From positions 1-17,511 of the forward strand of contig CAKZMS010000695.1 of NCBI GenBank assembly GCA_937128785.1: a DNA stretch of 17,511 nt. The letters run 5' to 3'. Shown here one piece after another: positions 1-6,158 of this stretch (position 1 is the first letter of the stretch; each line of letters begins with the position of its first letter). Position numbers and translations under genes: made by a program. A model generated the notes under the pieces. The model had not been told where the DNA came from. It did no database searches and worked only from the letters and a program-made list of their open reading frames with translations. This stretch comes from an uncultured Opitutaceae bacterium (GTDB lineage: Bacteria > Verrucomicrobiota > Verrucomicrobiia > Opitutales > Opitutaceae).

Positions 1-2
1 GC

Positions 3-23
3 AACCCGAACTCCGAAATCCCA
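3..23. repeat. Partial arm of AT-rich dispersed hairpin repeat
   Basis: Positions 3-23 match positions 1320-1340 at 18 of 21 bases, counted by eye. The shared core is CGAAATCCCA. This looks like the right arm of a third copy of the long-hairpin repeat, with its left arm beyond the window edge. It lies immediately against the permease start codon, probably at the 3' end of an upstream gene. Confidence 0.5.
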
Positions 24-1250
24 ATGATTATTTGGGAGACCCTGATTCTCGCGTTTCAATCGCTGAAGGCCAACAAGCTGCGTTCGGCGCTGACCATGCT
101 CGGTATCGCGATCGGTATCTTCACCGTCATCAGCGTGATGACCGCGGTGAGTGGGGTGAAGTCGGCCATTCAGGACGGGTTGAATGTGCTCGGCGCCAAC
201 AGTTTCCAGGTATCCAAATTTCCGATCGTCAATTTCAGCGATCCCCGGGTTCGGTTTGGCAATCGCCCGGACATCCTTTTGCGCGACGGGCTTCGATTTA
301 AGGAGCTGATGGGAGAGGATGCGCGCGTGAGTCTGATCACGGGTCGCGGTGGGCGTCGCGTGTTTCACGGGGAGGAAAATACCAACCCGAATGTGCAGAT
401 CGTGGGCACCGACGAAAACTACCTGTCCAGTTATGCCTATGAGGTGTCAGTCGGTCGGCCGATCTCCATCGATGACCTCGATTTTGCGCGCCCCATCTGC
501 GTCATCGGAGAGGATGTGCGCAAACGTCTGTTCCGCAACAAGAGCCCGTTGGGGGAGGATGTTCGGATTGATGGAGCCTCGTTCACGGTGGTCGGGGTCC
601 TGGCAGAGAAGGGATCGTCTTTTGGGCAGAGTCTCGACAACCGCGTAGTTACGCCCATCACGCGCTACTTTAACAACTACGGCCGGGCCAACCGTTCCCT
701 AAGCATCAATGTTCAAGCGGACTCTCCGGAGGATTTGGATCAGGTAATGGAGATATCGATCGGCGCGATGCGATTGGTCCGGGGATTGGAACCGGAAGAT
801 GAAAACAACTTCGAAACCACCACCAACGATTCCCTCATCAAGACTTTCGATGATGCCCTCAATACCGTCGCGATAGGCGCGTTTGTGATCAGTGCCATCG
901 CCCTTCTGGCGGCCGGAGTCGGCGTGATGAACATCATGCTGGTGAGTGTGACCGAGCGCACGCGCGAGATCGGAATTCGCAAGAGTTTGGGGGCGCGGAA
1001 GCTGACCATCCTCACTCAGTTTCTCACCGAGGCCGTGGCGCTGTCGCTCTTCGGAGGGGTGGCCGGGATCCTCCTTGGCATCGGCGGTGGGAACCTGGCG
1101 GGCCAACTCCTGAGTGCTGCCGTCGTCTTTCCGGTGGGTTGGGCCACTATCGGACTCGTGGTCTGCAGTGGCATCGGCATTGGTTTCGGACTCTATCCCG
1201 CCTGGAAAGCCGCCTCGATGGATCCCATCGAAGCCCTGCGCTATGAATGA
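24..1250 (+). CDS. ABC transporter permease, MacB/FtsX type
   Basis: Inner-membrane permease of the MacB_PCD plus FtsX architecture (408 aa), which normally pairs with a LolD/MacB-like ATPase to move lipoproteins, peptides or drugs, or to drive mechanotransmission. A first membrane span lies at about residues 22-43, followed by a long periplasmic MacB_PCD-like domain (about 44-280). Three C-terminal spans lie at about 284-306, 334-358 and 372-392. Between the second and third spans is the family signature TERTREIGIRKSLGA (310-324), and the protein ends with the typical ASMDPIEALRYE. It is full length for a stand-alone permease without a fused ATPase, so the ATPase gene is expected upstream, outside the window. 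ATG at 24 gives the expected cytoplasmic N-terminus (LxxLRANKLRSALTMLGI-like); no clear Shine-Dalgarno precedes it. The bases just before the start (3-23) resemble one arm of the AT-rich hairpin repeat found at 1261-1337. The substrate cannot be told. Confidence 0.9.
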   Translation: MIIWETLILAFQSLKANKLRSALTMLGIAIGIFTVISVMTAVSGVKSAIQDGLNVLGANSFQVSKFPIVNFSDPRVRFGNRPDILLRDGLRFKELMGEDARVSLITGRGGRRVFHGEENTNPNVQIVGTDENYLSSYAYEVSVGRPISIDDLDFARPICVIGEDVRKRLFRNKSPLGEDVRIDGASFTVVGVLAEKGSSFGQSLDNRVVTPITRYFNNYGRANRSLSINVQADSPEDLDQVMEISIGAMRLVRGLEPEDENNFETTTNDSLIKTFDDALNTVAIGAFVISAIALLAAGVGVMNIMLVSVTERTREIGIRKSLGARKLTILTQFLTEAVALSLFGGVAGILLGIGGGNLAGQLLSAAVVFPVGWATIGLVVCSGIGIGFGLYPAWKAASMDPIEALRYE

Positions 1251-1260
1251 TGGAATTTTC

Positions 1261-1337
1261 GATTCTGGATTCTTGATTTTCGAATCAGGAACAGCGCGAG
1301 TCTCCGCCACTCAATCGAAAATCCGAAATTCGAAATC
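1261..1337. repeat. Long AT-rich imperfect hairpin repeat, copy 1
   Basis: Arm 1261-1283 pairs with 1315-1337 without gaps. By eye, 17 of 23 positions are Watson-Crick, 3 are G-T and 3 mismatch. The inner 9 bp are perfect (GATTTTCGA at 1275-1283, TCGAAAATC at 1315-1323) around a 31-nt GC-rich loop. The element fills the gap between the convergent permease (stop 1250) and the adenylate kinase-like gene (stop 1348), so it could act as a shared bidirectional 3' end. It has no classical U-tract architecture. A related copy lies at 9003-9088. Confidence 0.65.
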
Positions 1338-1347
1338 CCAAATGCCG

Positions 1348-2583
1348 TCAGTGTCCGCGCCGGATCTCTGAGCCTTCGAAACGGATCGACAGGCGATAGA
1401 CCTTTTTGGTGCGGCAGGTGATTTGGCCGGTCGCCGTATCAAAGGCCTCCGGCACTTCGATGCGGTGCAGATCGACCACGGCGTGGTAGCCGCGTTCGGA
1501 GAATACATCGATGAGCATGGCCAGGGCGAGGGGGTCATGCAGCAACACGTTCTCGGTGTTGATCTGCGCGACTCCGGAAATCGCGTGCCGCCGCACGATG
1601 GGCATCAATTTGTGATCAATGAATTCCACCACCTCGGCGAGGAGGTCACTGTGTTCGAATTGGTAGCTGTCGAGCCGCTTCACCATTTCCTGCCGGGCAT
1701 GGATGATCAATTCGCTGGCGACCGGGATGGCGCGCAGGGTGTCGTAGGTGGAGGGGTCGAGTTCCAGCGAGCTCTGGTATTGCAGCTCGTTGACGATGTT
1801 CTGCTCCACCTGGCTGATGTCGCCCTGCGCATTGATGAAGTGGTAGTGGAAGATCGATTTGAGCGATTGCAGGGCATCCCACGTCTGCTCCTTGAAAACC
1901 CGGTAGCGTCGCCGGGCCAGTTCGGGGTCGTAGTCGGTCGGGCGCTCCTCCCAGAGATCCCCGGTGCCGGTGCGCCGGACTTCCTCGTTGTGTTCCTTGG
2001 TCAGTTCACCGCGCTTGAGCTGACGCTCCACGGAGATCCGTTCTTCGACAAAGAGAACCATGATGTGCACCGTGGGCTGGCGGAAATAGATCCCCAGGGA
2101 GGTGTGATGAAACTCCTCCCGGAGTCCGTGCATCTTGCCGACCAATTGCTTGAGGGCATCCACCTGGACCTCCGTGCGCGGGAAGCCATCGAGAATACAG
2201 CCGTCGGCGTATTCGGGTTTGAGCAGTTCGCGCAGCAAAATCGCCAGCACTTCGCGATCCCCGACCATCATGCCCGCATCCTTTATCCGCTGGGCTTCCG
2301 GTGAATCGAGCAAGCCGCTCACGACGATGGGCGGGCAGGTCAGCCCCCGGGCATCGAGGATAAATTCAGTATTGGTGCCCTTACCGGAACCGGGGGCGCC
2401 GCCGAGCAGGATAATCTCCTTGGGGAAGCGGAGCTTTTCCCGGCCGAAGTCGGCCTCCAGCTCCTGCCAGACGTCCTTGAAGATCAAAGCGGAGTCCTTG
2501 CTCTCCAGGTCGGAGGGCTTGACCGGCCGCTCCAAGGTGTTGTCGGGCGGCGGCGGTAGGGTGTTATCGGCTTCGGACGACAT
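1348..2583 (-). CDS. Adenylate kinase-like nucleoside monophosphate kinase with extra C-terminal domain
   Basis: P-loop NMP kinase of the adenylate kinase family, expected to transfer phosphate between ATP and a nucleoside monophosphate in the cytoplasm. After about 55 low-complexity residues come the P-loop GGAPGSGKGT (61-70), the NMP-binding motif DGFPRT (132-137), and an Arg-rich lid/C-terminal stretch with RPTDYDPELARRRY. A normal adenylate kinase is about 215 residues; here about 170 further residues follow that I do not recognise, so the protein is 411 aa. ATG at 2583 is preferred because GGGAG sits 7 nt upstream; an in-frame TTG at 2628 would add 15 residues without a ribosome site. 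It is the last gene of the minus-strand series, 217 bp after the UbiB-like gene. It may be a specialised paralogue rather than the housekeeping Adk, so no symbol is assigned. Confidence 0.85.
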   Translation of the reverse strand: MSSEADNTLPPPPDNTLERPVKPSDLESKDSALIFKDVWQELEADFGREKLRFPKEIILLGGAPGSGKGTNTEFILDARGLTCPPIVVSGLLDSPEAQRIKDAGMMVGDREVLAILLRELLKPEYADGCILDGFPRTEVQVDALKQLVGKMHGLREEFHHTSLGIYFRQPTVHIMVLFVEERISVERQLKRGELTKEHNEEVRRTGTGDLWEERPTDYDPELARRRYRVFKEQTWDALQSLKSIFHYHFINAQGDISQVEQNIVNELQYQSSLELDPSTYDTLRAIPVASELIIHARQEMVKRLDSYQFEHSDLLAEVVEFIDHKLMPIVRRHAISGVAQINTENVLLHDPLALAMLIDVFSERGYHAVVDLHRIEVPEAFDTATGQITCRTKKVYRLSIRFEGSEIRRGH

Positions 2584-2600
2584 GACTAGGCTCCCAAGCG
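2574..2600 (-). promoter_or_regulatory. Ribosome binding site deciding the adenylate kinase-like start
   Basis: Reading the minus strand, GGGAG is followed by a 7-nt spacer (CCTAGTC) and ATG at 2583-2581. This is one of the few clear Shine-Dalgarno sequences in the window. It favours the shorter start over TTG at 2628. Confidence 0.6.
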
Positions 2601-2701
2601 AGGCGGGCTGGGCCGGAATGTCCAGCAAAGGTGAACCGGGAAATGAGATATTCGTGGAACCCTCCCGGCAAAATCAGGTCCTAGAAAGAGCCGAAAGGCA
2701 T

Positions 2702-2720
2702 CCTGGGGATCTTCCCCGGG
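2702..2720. other. Small hairpin between the UbiB-like and adk-like genes
   Basis: CCTGGGGA and TCCCCGGG form an 8-bp stem (one G-T pair) with a 3-nt loop. It lies next to the larger hairpin at 2741-2768. No T-tract follows on either strand, so the role is unknown. Confidence 0.35.
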
Positions 2721-2740
2721 AGTTAGTTGAAGCTGGACCT

Positions 2741-2768
2741 GACGGGGTCGCCGCAAGGCGGCCCCGTC
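2741..2768. terminator. Strong hairpin downstream of the UbiB-like gene; possible terminator
   Basis: GACGGGGTCGCC (2741-2752) and GGCGGCCCCGTC (2757-2768) make a 12-bp stem with one T-G pair and a GCAA tetraloop on the plus strand. It begins 33 nt past the UbiB-like stop codon in the direction of transcription. Neither side has a run of T, so it is not a textbook intrinsic terminator. It may instead be a processing or stability structure, or a Rho-independent site of atypical form. Confidence 0.45.
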
Positions 2769-2800
2769 TTGGTGAGCGGGGGCGGAACAAAAACCCGCAA

Positions 2801-4456
2801 TCAGCGATGGTGGCCGTGTCGCACGATGTCCCAGATGATATAGAATCCGACCATGGCGGACAGCAGGTAGCCCACGATCCCCAAGGCAGGATAGCCGAAC
2901 AACAAGGGCTTGATCCCCGTGGTCACGATCATGGAGGAACCAATGATCAAAGAGCCGGAGACGAGGCCGAGGGTGATCCGGTTGGACGCGTTTTCGATCG
3001 AGTTGTCCAGATCGTCGAGACCCTTGTGCTCGAGGTTCACCGTGATGTCGTCGTGCTCGAAACGGCGCACCAGGCGTTGGACGCTGGAAGGCAGCTCCTG
3101 CAGGCTGGCCAGCGTGCCGCGTAAAAACTCGCGGGAGCGCCGCGCCATGGAACGGGGACCGGTGCGTTCTCGAAAAAGTTGTTTGAGCACCGGCCCGGCG
3201 TGGTCGCGCAGGTCGAACTCAGGGTCCAAGGCGCGCCCGACCTCTTCAATCGCCAACACGGCTTTCGCCATCAGGGAGTAGTCGCGGGAGAGGGGGATTC
3301 CGTTGTCGCCGAAAATAAAGAGCAGTTTCAGCATCGCCCGGCCGATTTCTTGGCGGCCAATCGTGAAGTTGAGATCTTCGCGTAGGGCCAGGGTGACTTC
3401 TTTCTCCATCTCCCTGAAGTCGGTGCGGGCGCCCGGGGGGGCGAGATCACCGGCGATGCGCACGATGCTCTCGGCGTCGCCCTCCACCGCGGCAATCCAG
3501 AAATCGGCCAACGCGTAGCGCAGGCGCCGGGTCAGGTGACCGGCGAGGCCCCAATCCAGAAAGCACAGGCGCCCATCGGGTGTGACCAAGACATTTCCGC
3601 TGTGCGGGTCGGCATGAAAGAATCCGTCGATCAACACCTGGCGCACAATGGAAGACGCGCCCTCCGCCGCGAGTTCCCGGGCGCGTCCCGGGCCCACGGA
3701 TTCCGGGCCAACCGGGGAGCCTTGGACGAACTCCATCACCAGAATGCGCGCCGTGGTGTAGTCGTTGAAAATCTGGGGGGCGAAAACGTGCTCAGGAGAC
3801 GGATTCTTGGTGTTAAAATAGGACTGATTGCGGGCCTCGTGACGAAAATCGATTTCGCGTTCGACCCCTTCGTTTACGGCCTCGACTACCGACGGGAGGT
3901 CGTAGGGTTGGAGTGCCTTAACGCGATGGTGAAGCTGCTCCGCCAGCCATTCAGCAAGGTCCAGGTCGGCCTCGATTGATCGGGCGATACCGGGTCGCTG
4001 CACCTTTACGGCGACCGGCGTATCTGATTCGTGAAGACGGGCGTGATAGACTTGGGCCAACGAACCTGCCGCCATGGGTGTCTCGTCAAATTCGGCGAAG
4101 ACCAGGGAGGGATCGCCCTCCAGCTCCTCCGTCATGAGGCTGCGGATATCTTCAAAAGGGACCGGCGGGACCGCATTCTGCAGTTTGCGCAGTTCGAGAA
4201 TCAGCGGATGCGGAATCAGGTCGGGCCGCATGCTGAGCAACTGGCCGAACTTCACCCAGGCGGGGCCGAGTTCCTCGGCGGCGAGCCGGATGCGTTCCCA
4301 CTTGGATTTCTTCTGTTGGGGCGGGCTTTGGAAGCGCCGCGCCAACGGACCGGGCAGGTCCAGCTGATTGATGAAGTCGGCAAAACCGTGCCGGGCGAAG
4401 ACCGCAAAGATCTCCTTGGCGCGGACGGCGTTGCCCAGCAGGTCGAACGGCTTCAC
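2801..4456 (-). CDS. UbiB/AarF/ABC1-family atypical kinase
   Basis: Member of the UbiB (ABC1/AarF) atypical protein-kinase-like family, membrane-associated ATPases needed for ubiquinone and other isoprenoid-lipid metabolism. Visible signatures in the 551-aa product: KFGQ (69-72, the KxGQ motif), AAGS (129-132, the Ala-rich loop replacing the Gly-rich loop), the VAVK lysine (151), EREIDFRHEARN (199-210), HADPHSGN (281-288) and LDWG (300-303), where most relatives have DFG. Two hydrophobic spans at about 495-513 and 520-543 provide the C-terminal membrane anchor. The GTG start overlaps the stop of the upstream coiled-coil gene by 4 bp (GTGA at 4456-4453), so translation is probably coupled; no Shine-Dalgarno is evident. 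No ubiquinone or menaquinone synthesis gene is visible in the window, so the lipid substrate is open. Family assignment is firm; specific role is not. Confidence 0.92.
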   Translation of the reverse strand: MKPFDLLGNAVRAKEIFAVFARHGFADFINQLDLPGPLARRFQSPPQQKKSKWERIRLAAEELGPAWVKFGQLLSMRPDLIPHPLILELRKLQNAVPPVPFEDIRSLMTEELEGDPSLVFAEFDETPMAAGSLAQVYHARLHESDTPVAVKVQRPGIARSIEADLDLAEWLAEQLHHRVKALQPYDLPSVVEAVNEGVEREIDFRHEARNQSYFNTKNPSPEHVFAPQIFNDYTTARILVMEFVQGSPVGPESVGPGRARELAAEGASSIVRQVLIDGFFHADPHSGNVLVTPDGRLCFLDWGLAGHLTRRLRYALADFWIAAVEGDAESIVRIAGDLAPPGARTDFREMEKEVTLALREDLNFTIGRQEIGRAMLKLLFIFGDNGIPLSRDYSLMAKAVLAIEEVGRALDPEFDLRDHAGPVLKQLFRERTGPRSMARRSREFLRGTLASLQELPSSVQRLVRRFEHDDITVNLEHKGLDDLDNSIENASNRITLGLVSGSLIIGSSMIVTTGIKPLLFGYPALGIVGYLLSAMVGFYIIWDIVRHGHHR

Positions 4457-4773
4457 GGTTCGCCGTTGCGGGAGGGTGGCTCGGCTGCAGCGGCCTCAAG
4501 CACCCGAACCCGTTCTTCGAGCGCCGCGATCCGGGACTCGTGGTCGGTGGTCTTGCGATCGAGCACCGTGGCGATGCGTTCATTCAGATCGGAGGCGAGG
4601 TCGTCGAACTCCTTGCGGCCTTGATCAGCGATCTTCTCCGCCATGATTTTGGCGTCACCCGCGTTTACTTTTCCCTGGCGGACAAAGTCGTCGAGCGTGC
4701 CTTCAATCTTGTCCTTGGTGATGACTGCGGCGCCTACGCCGGCGAGGAGAGTTTTCTTCAGCAGGTCGATCAT
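4453..4773 (-). CDS. Small phasin-like / coiled-coil accessory protein
   Basis: A 106-aa protein resembling the PhaF/PhaI-type 'phasin family' small proteins often annotated beside AarF/UbiB genes. It has an amphipathic/hydrophobic N-terminus (LLKKTLLAGVGAAVITKDKIE, about 4-24), a charged helical middle, and a C-terminal coiled coil with regular Leu/Ile spacing (about 78-95, HESRIAALEERVRVLEAA). There is no signal peptide. Its stop overlaps the GTG of the UbiB-like gene by 4 bp, implying a functional pair. The overall plan (short protein, C-terminal coiled coil, coupled to UbiB) recalls UbiK/YqiC, the accessory factor of the E. coli Ubi complex, but that is an analogy from layout and not a homology claim. 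ATG at 4773 follows the LysR gene by only 43 bp, so it may be co-transcribed with it. Confidence 0.75.
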   Translation of the reverse strand: MIDLLKKTLLAGVGAAVITKDKIEGTLDDFVRQGKVNAGDAKIMAEKIADQGRKEFDDLASDLNERIATVLDRKTTDHESRIAALEERVRVLEAAAAEPPSRNGEP

Positions 4774-4816
4774 GATGCGTCACTCTACATGCGATGGGCG
4801 TCCGAGCCAGTGCAAA

Positions 4817-5722
4817 TCACGCCTCGGCTAAAGGACGCGCGAGTTTTGCAAAGGTTTCCCGCAGGAGCTTGAGAAACTGGTTGGCTCCCGTGGTCTGATA
4901 GCGCTGGAGGTGCCTTACCACGGCGATTTCCCGGGTCGGAGTTTGGCCAGTCAGTTGCCGATAGACCAGTTGATGCCGGTCCTCGGGGCTCTGGGCGAGT
5001 TGGGGCAGGATGGCGATACCGAGGCCCAGTCCAACGAGTTCCTTGAGCATGGTCACCTGCGCACAGGTGTGGCCGATGCGGGGCTGGAAGTTGTTGGCGC
5101 CGCAGAATCGCTGGATCTGCTGGGTGAGGGTGCTGCTCTCGCCGAGCATGATGAAGGTCTGTTCTGCCAAATCCTTCATGGTAAATCGGCGTTTGCTGGC
5201 GAGGGGATGGCGTCGGCTGACGGCCAGGACCAGTGATTCGTTAAAAATGGACTCGGCGTCGAGTTGGGGTTCGTTGAACGGCTGAGCGACGATCGCCATG
5301 TCGAGGCGCCCGTTGAGGACGTCTTCTTCCAGATCCGAGCGAAATGCCTCGGAGGTGTTGATGGTGAGGTTCGGCAACTGCTCCTGACAGCGCTTGATCA
5401 ACCCCGGTAGAATGTAGGGGGCGACCGTGGGGATGGCACCGACCGAAATTGAGCGGTTCAATTTGGGATTATCCCGGATCTCGCTGGAAACGTTGGCGAC
5501 CTCGAAGAGGATTCGTCGGGCCCGTTGGATGAACATCTCACCCGCCTCGGTGGGGACGGCCCGTCTGCCCAGGCGGTGGAAGAGCTTATGCCCCAGCTCG
5601 GCTTCCAGTTTTCCTACCTGTTGACTTAAAGAAGGTTGAGCAACGCTTTGCGCATTGGCGGCCCGGGTGAAATTACCCGTTTCAGCGATCGCCAGCACAT
5701 ATCGCAATTGATTTAGTTCCAT
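4817..5722 (-). CDS. LysR-family transcriptional regulator, OxyR-like
   Basis: LysR-type regulator (301 aa) with an N-terminal winged helix-turn-helix (1-60, NFTRAANAQSVAQPSLSQQ) and a two-lobed effector domain (about 90-300). The domain aligns by eye with E. coli OxyR along its length (IPTVAPYILPGLI, LPNLTI, GLGIAILPQLA). OxyR's resolving Cys208 corresponds to Cys207 here. The peroxidatic Cys199 position, nine residues earlier, is Thr198 (SSTLTQQIQRFC), so the classical C199-C208 disulfide switch seems absent. Other cysteines are C112 and C220. A near-perfect OxyR-type operator (5721-5757) overlaps its own start codon, implying autoregulation and control of the divergent small gene. No Shine-Dalgarno precedes ATG at 5722, and the possible -10 lies so close that the mRNA may be almost leaderless. 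It may be a hydrogen-peroxide regulator with altered chemistry, or a relative answering another signal. Confidence 0.88.
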   Translation of the reverse strand: MELNQLRYVLAIAETGNFTRAANAQSVAQPSLSQQVGKLEAELGHKLFHRLGRRAVPTEAGEMFIQRARRILFEVANVSSEIRDNPKLNRSISVGAIPTVAPYILPGLIKRCQEQLPNLTINTSEAFRSDLEEDVLNGRLDMAIVAQPFNEPQLDAESIFNESLVLAVSRRHPLASKRRFTMKDLAEQTFIMLGESSTLTQQIQRFCGANNFQPRIGHTCAQVTMLKELVGLGLGIAILPQLAQSPEDRHQLVYRQLTGQTPTREIAVVRHLQRYQTTGANQFLKLLRETFAKLARPLAEA

Positions 5723-5757
5723 AGCTTAAAACTATGATTAACATAGATAAGATATAT
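5721..5757. promoter_or_regulatory. OxyR-type tandem operator
   Basis: The E. coli OxyR consensus is two copies of ATAGnTnnnAnCTAT separated by 7 bp. Here 5721-5735 reads ATAGCTTAAAACTAT, matching every fixed position. The 7-bp spacer is 5736-5742. The second copy, 5743-5757, reads ATAGATAAGATATAT, with one difference (A for C at the first base of CTAT). The site overlaps the start codon of the LysR gene and ends directly at the -35 region of the plus-strand promoter. It fits repression of the regulator and activation of the small membrane-protein gene. Confidence 0.8.
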
Positions 5758-5786
5758 TTCAACAATTGGTGTTTCCGGGTTATAGT
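5758..5786 (+). promoter_or_regulatory. Probable activator-dependent promoter of the small membrane-protein gene
   Basis: A -10 like TATAGT (5781-5786) lies 17 bp after a weak -35 TTCAAC (5758-5763). The -35 begins immediately after the OxyR-type operator, the geometry expected for LysR-type activation. Transcription would start near 5793, giving a leader of about 40 nt. Confidence 0.45.
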
Positions 5787-5832
5787 GCTGCCGTCCTCCA
5801 ATCAAGGGGGGCAGAAGAAGAAAGAAACGAAC

Positions 5833-6012
5833 ATGAACAACCTAAACCTAATCTCAGCACTCCTCGGTGGCGGCATCGTCACTTTGGCATGGGTCGCCTC
5901 GGTCGCTTTGACCATCAACGGCCTTCTGGTCGGCCTGAGCGTCTACGCGATTGCGGCCGCCCTCTTTATTGCAGTCCAGGACTACAATATCGCCGGCAAG
6001 GGTCTGCGTTAA
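5833..6012 (+). CDS. Small two-span membrane protein, unknown function
   Basis: A 59-aa protein made almost entirely of a membrane hairpin: spans at about 6-27 and 30-49 joined by a short NG turn, then a polar tail ending DYNIAGKGLR. I do not recognise a family. ATG at 5833 is chosen because it is preceded by a purine-rich stretch (AGAAGAAAG). The longer in-frame start at 5734 lies inside the OxyR-type operator and upstream of the promoter. The gene is a self-contained transcription unit: operator and promoter upstream, and an intrinsic terminator at 6050-6084. It is divergent from the OxyR-like regulator and is the most likely target of it. It could be a stress-induced membrane small protein; the function is not known. 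Confidence 0.72.
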   Translation: MNNLNLISALLGGGIVTLAWVASVALTINGLLVGLSVYAIAAALFIAVQDYNIAGKGLR

Positions 6013-6049
6013 GCAGCTCTTTTTTGACTTTTCGTTAGTTTACCAAACG

Positions 6050-6084
6050 CGGCTCGGATCGAAAGATCCGGGCCGTTTTAATTT
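6050..6084 (+). terminator. Rho-independent terminator of the small membrane-protein gene
   Basis: CGGCTCGGATC (6050-6060) pairs with GATCCGGGCCG (6065-6075) over 11 bp with one T-G pair. The loop is a GAAA tetraloop, and TTTTAATTT follows. It begins 38 nt after the stop codon. Confidence 0.9.
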
Positions 6085-6131
6085 ACCCATAAGGACAAGC
6101 CGGAACTCGTTCCAGGAAAGCGATTAATACT

Positions 6132-6158
6132 ATAGTTTAACCAATATGGTTAAACTAT
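6132..6158. promoter_or_regulatory. Perfect 27-bp palindrome, candidate operator
   Basis: Arms ATAGTTTAACCA (6132-6143) and TGGTTAAACTAT (6147-6158) are exact reverse complements around the centre ATA. The site lies about 107 bp upstream of the sigma-factor start and after the preceding terminator. It is therefore a candidate operator for a homodimeric repressor (ArsR-, MarR- or TetR-like geometry). No such regulator is encoded in the window. No T-run follows, so it is not a terminator. Confidence 0.55.

Noticed and set aside
1423..2304. 293-codon plus-strand open frame
   Set aside because: Antisense to the adenylate kinase-like gene, whose P-loop and DGFPRT motifs are clear; the translation shows no domain.
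5734..5832. 33-residue N-terminal extension of the small membrane protein
   Set aside because: This start lies inside the OxyR-type operator and upstream of the predicted transcription start; the extension is not hydrophobic or domain-like.
6132..6158. Chromosome-dimer resolution (dif) site
   Set aside because: dif has two 11-bp arms around a 6-bp centre with asymmetric conserved arms. This is a perfect 12-3-12 palindrome, and apart from TTAA it does not match the XerC/XerD arms.
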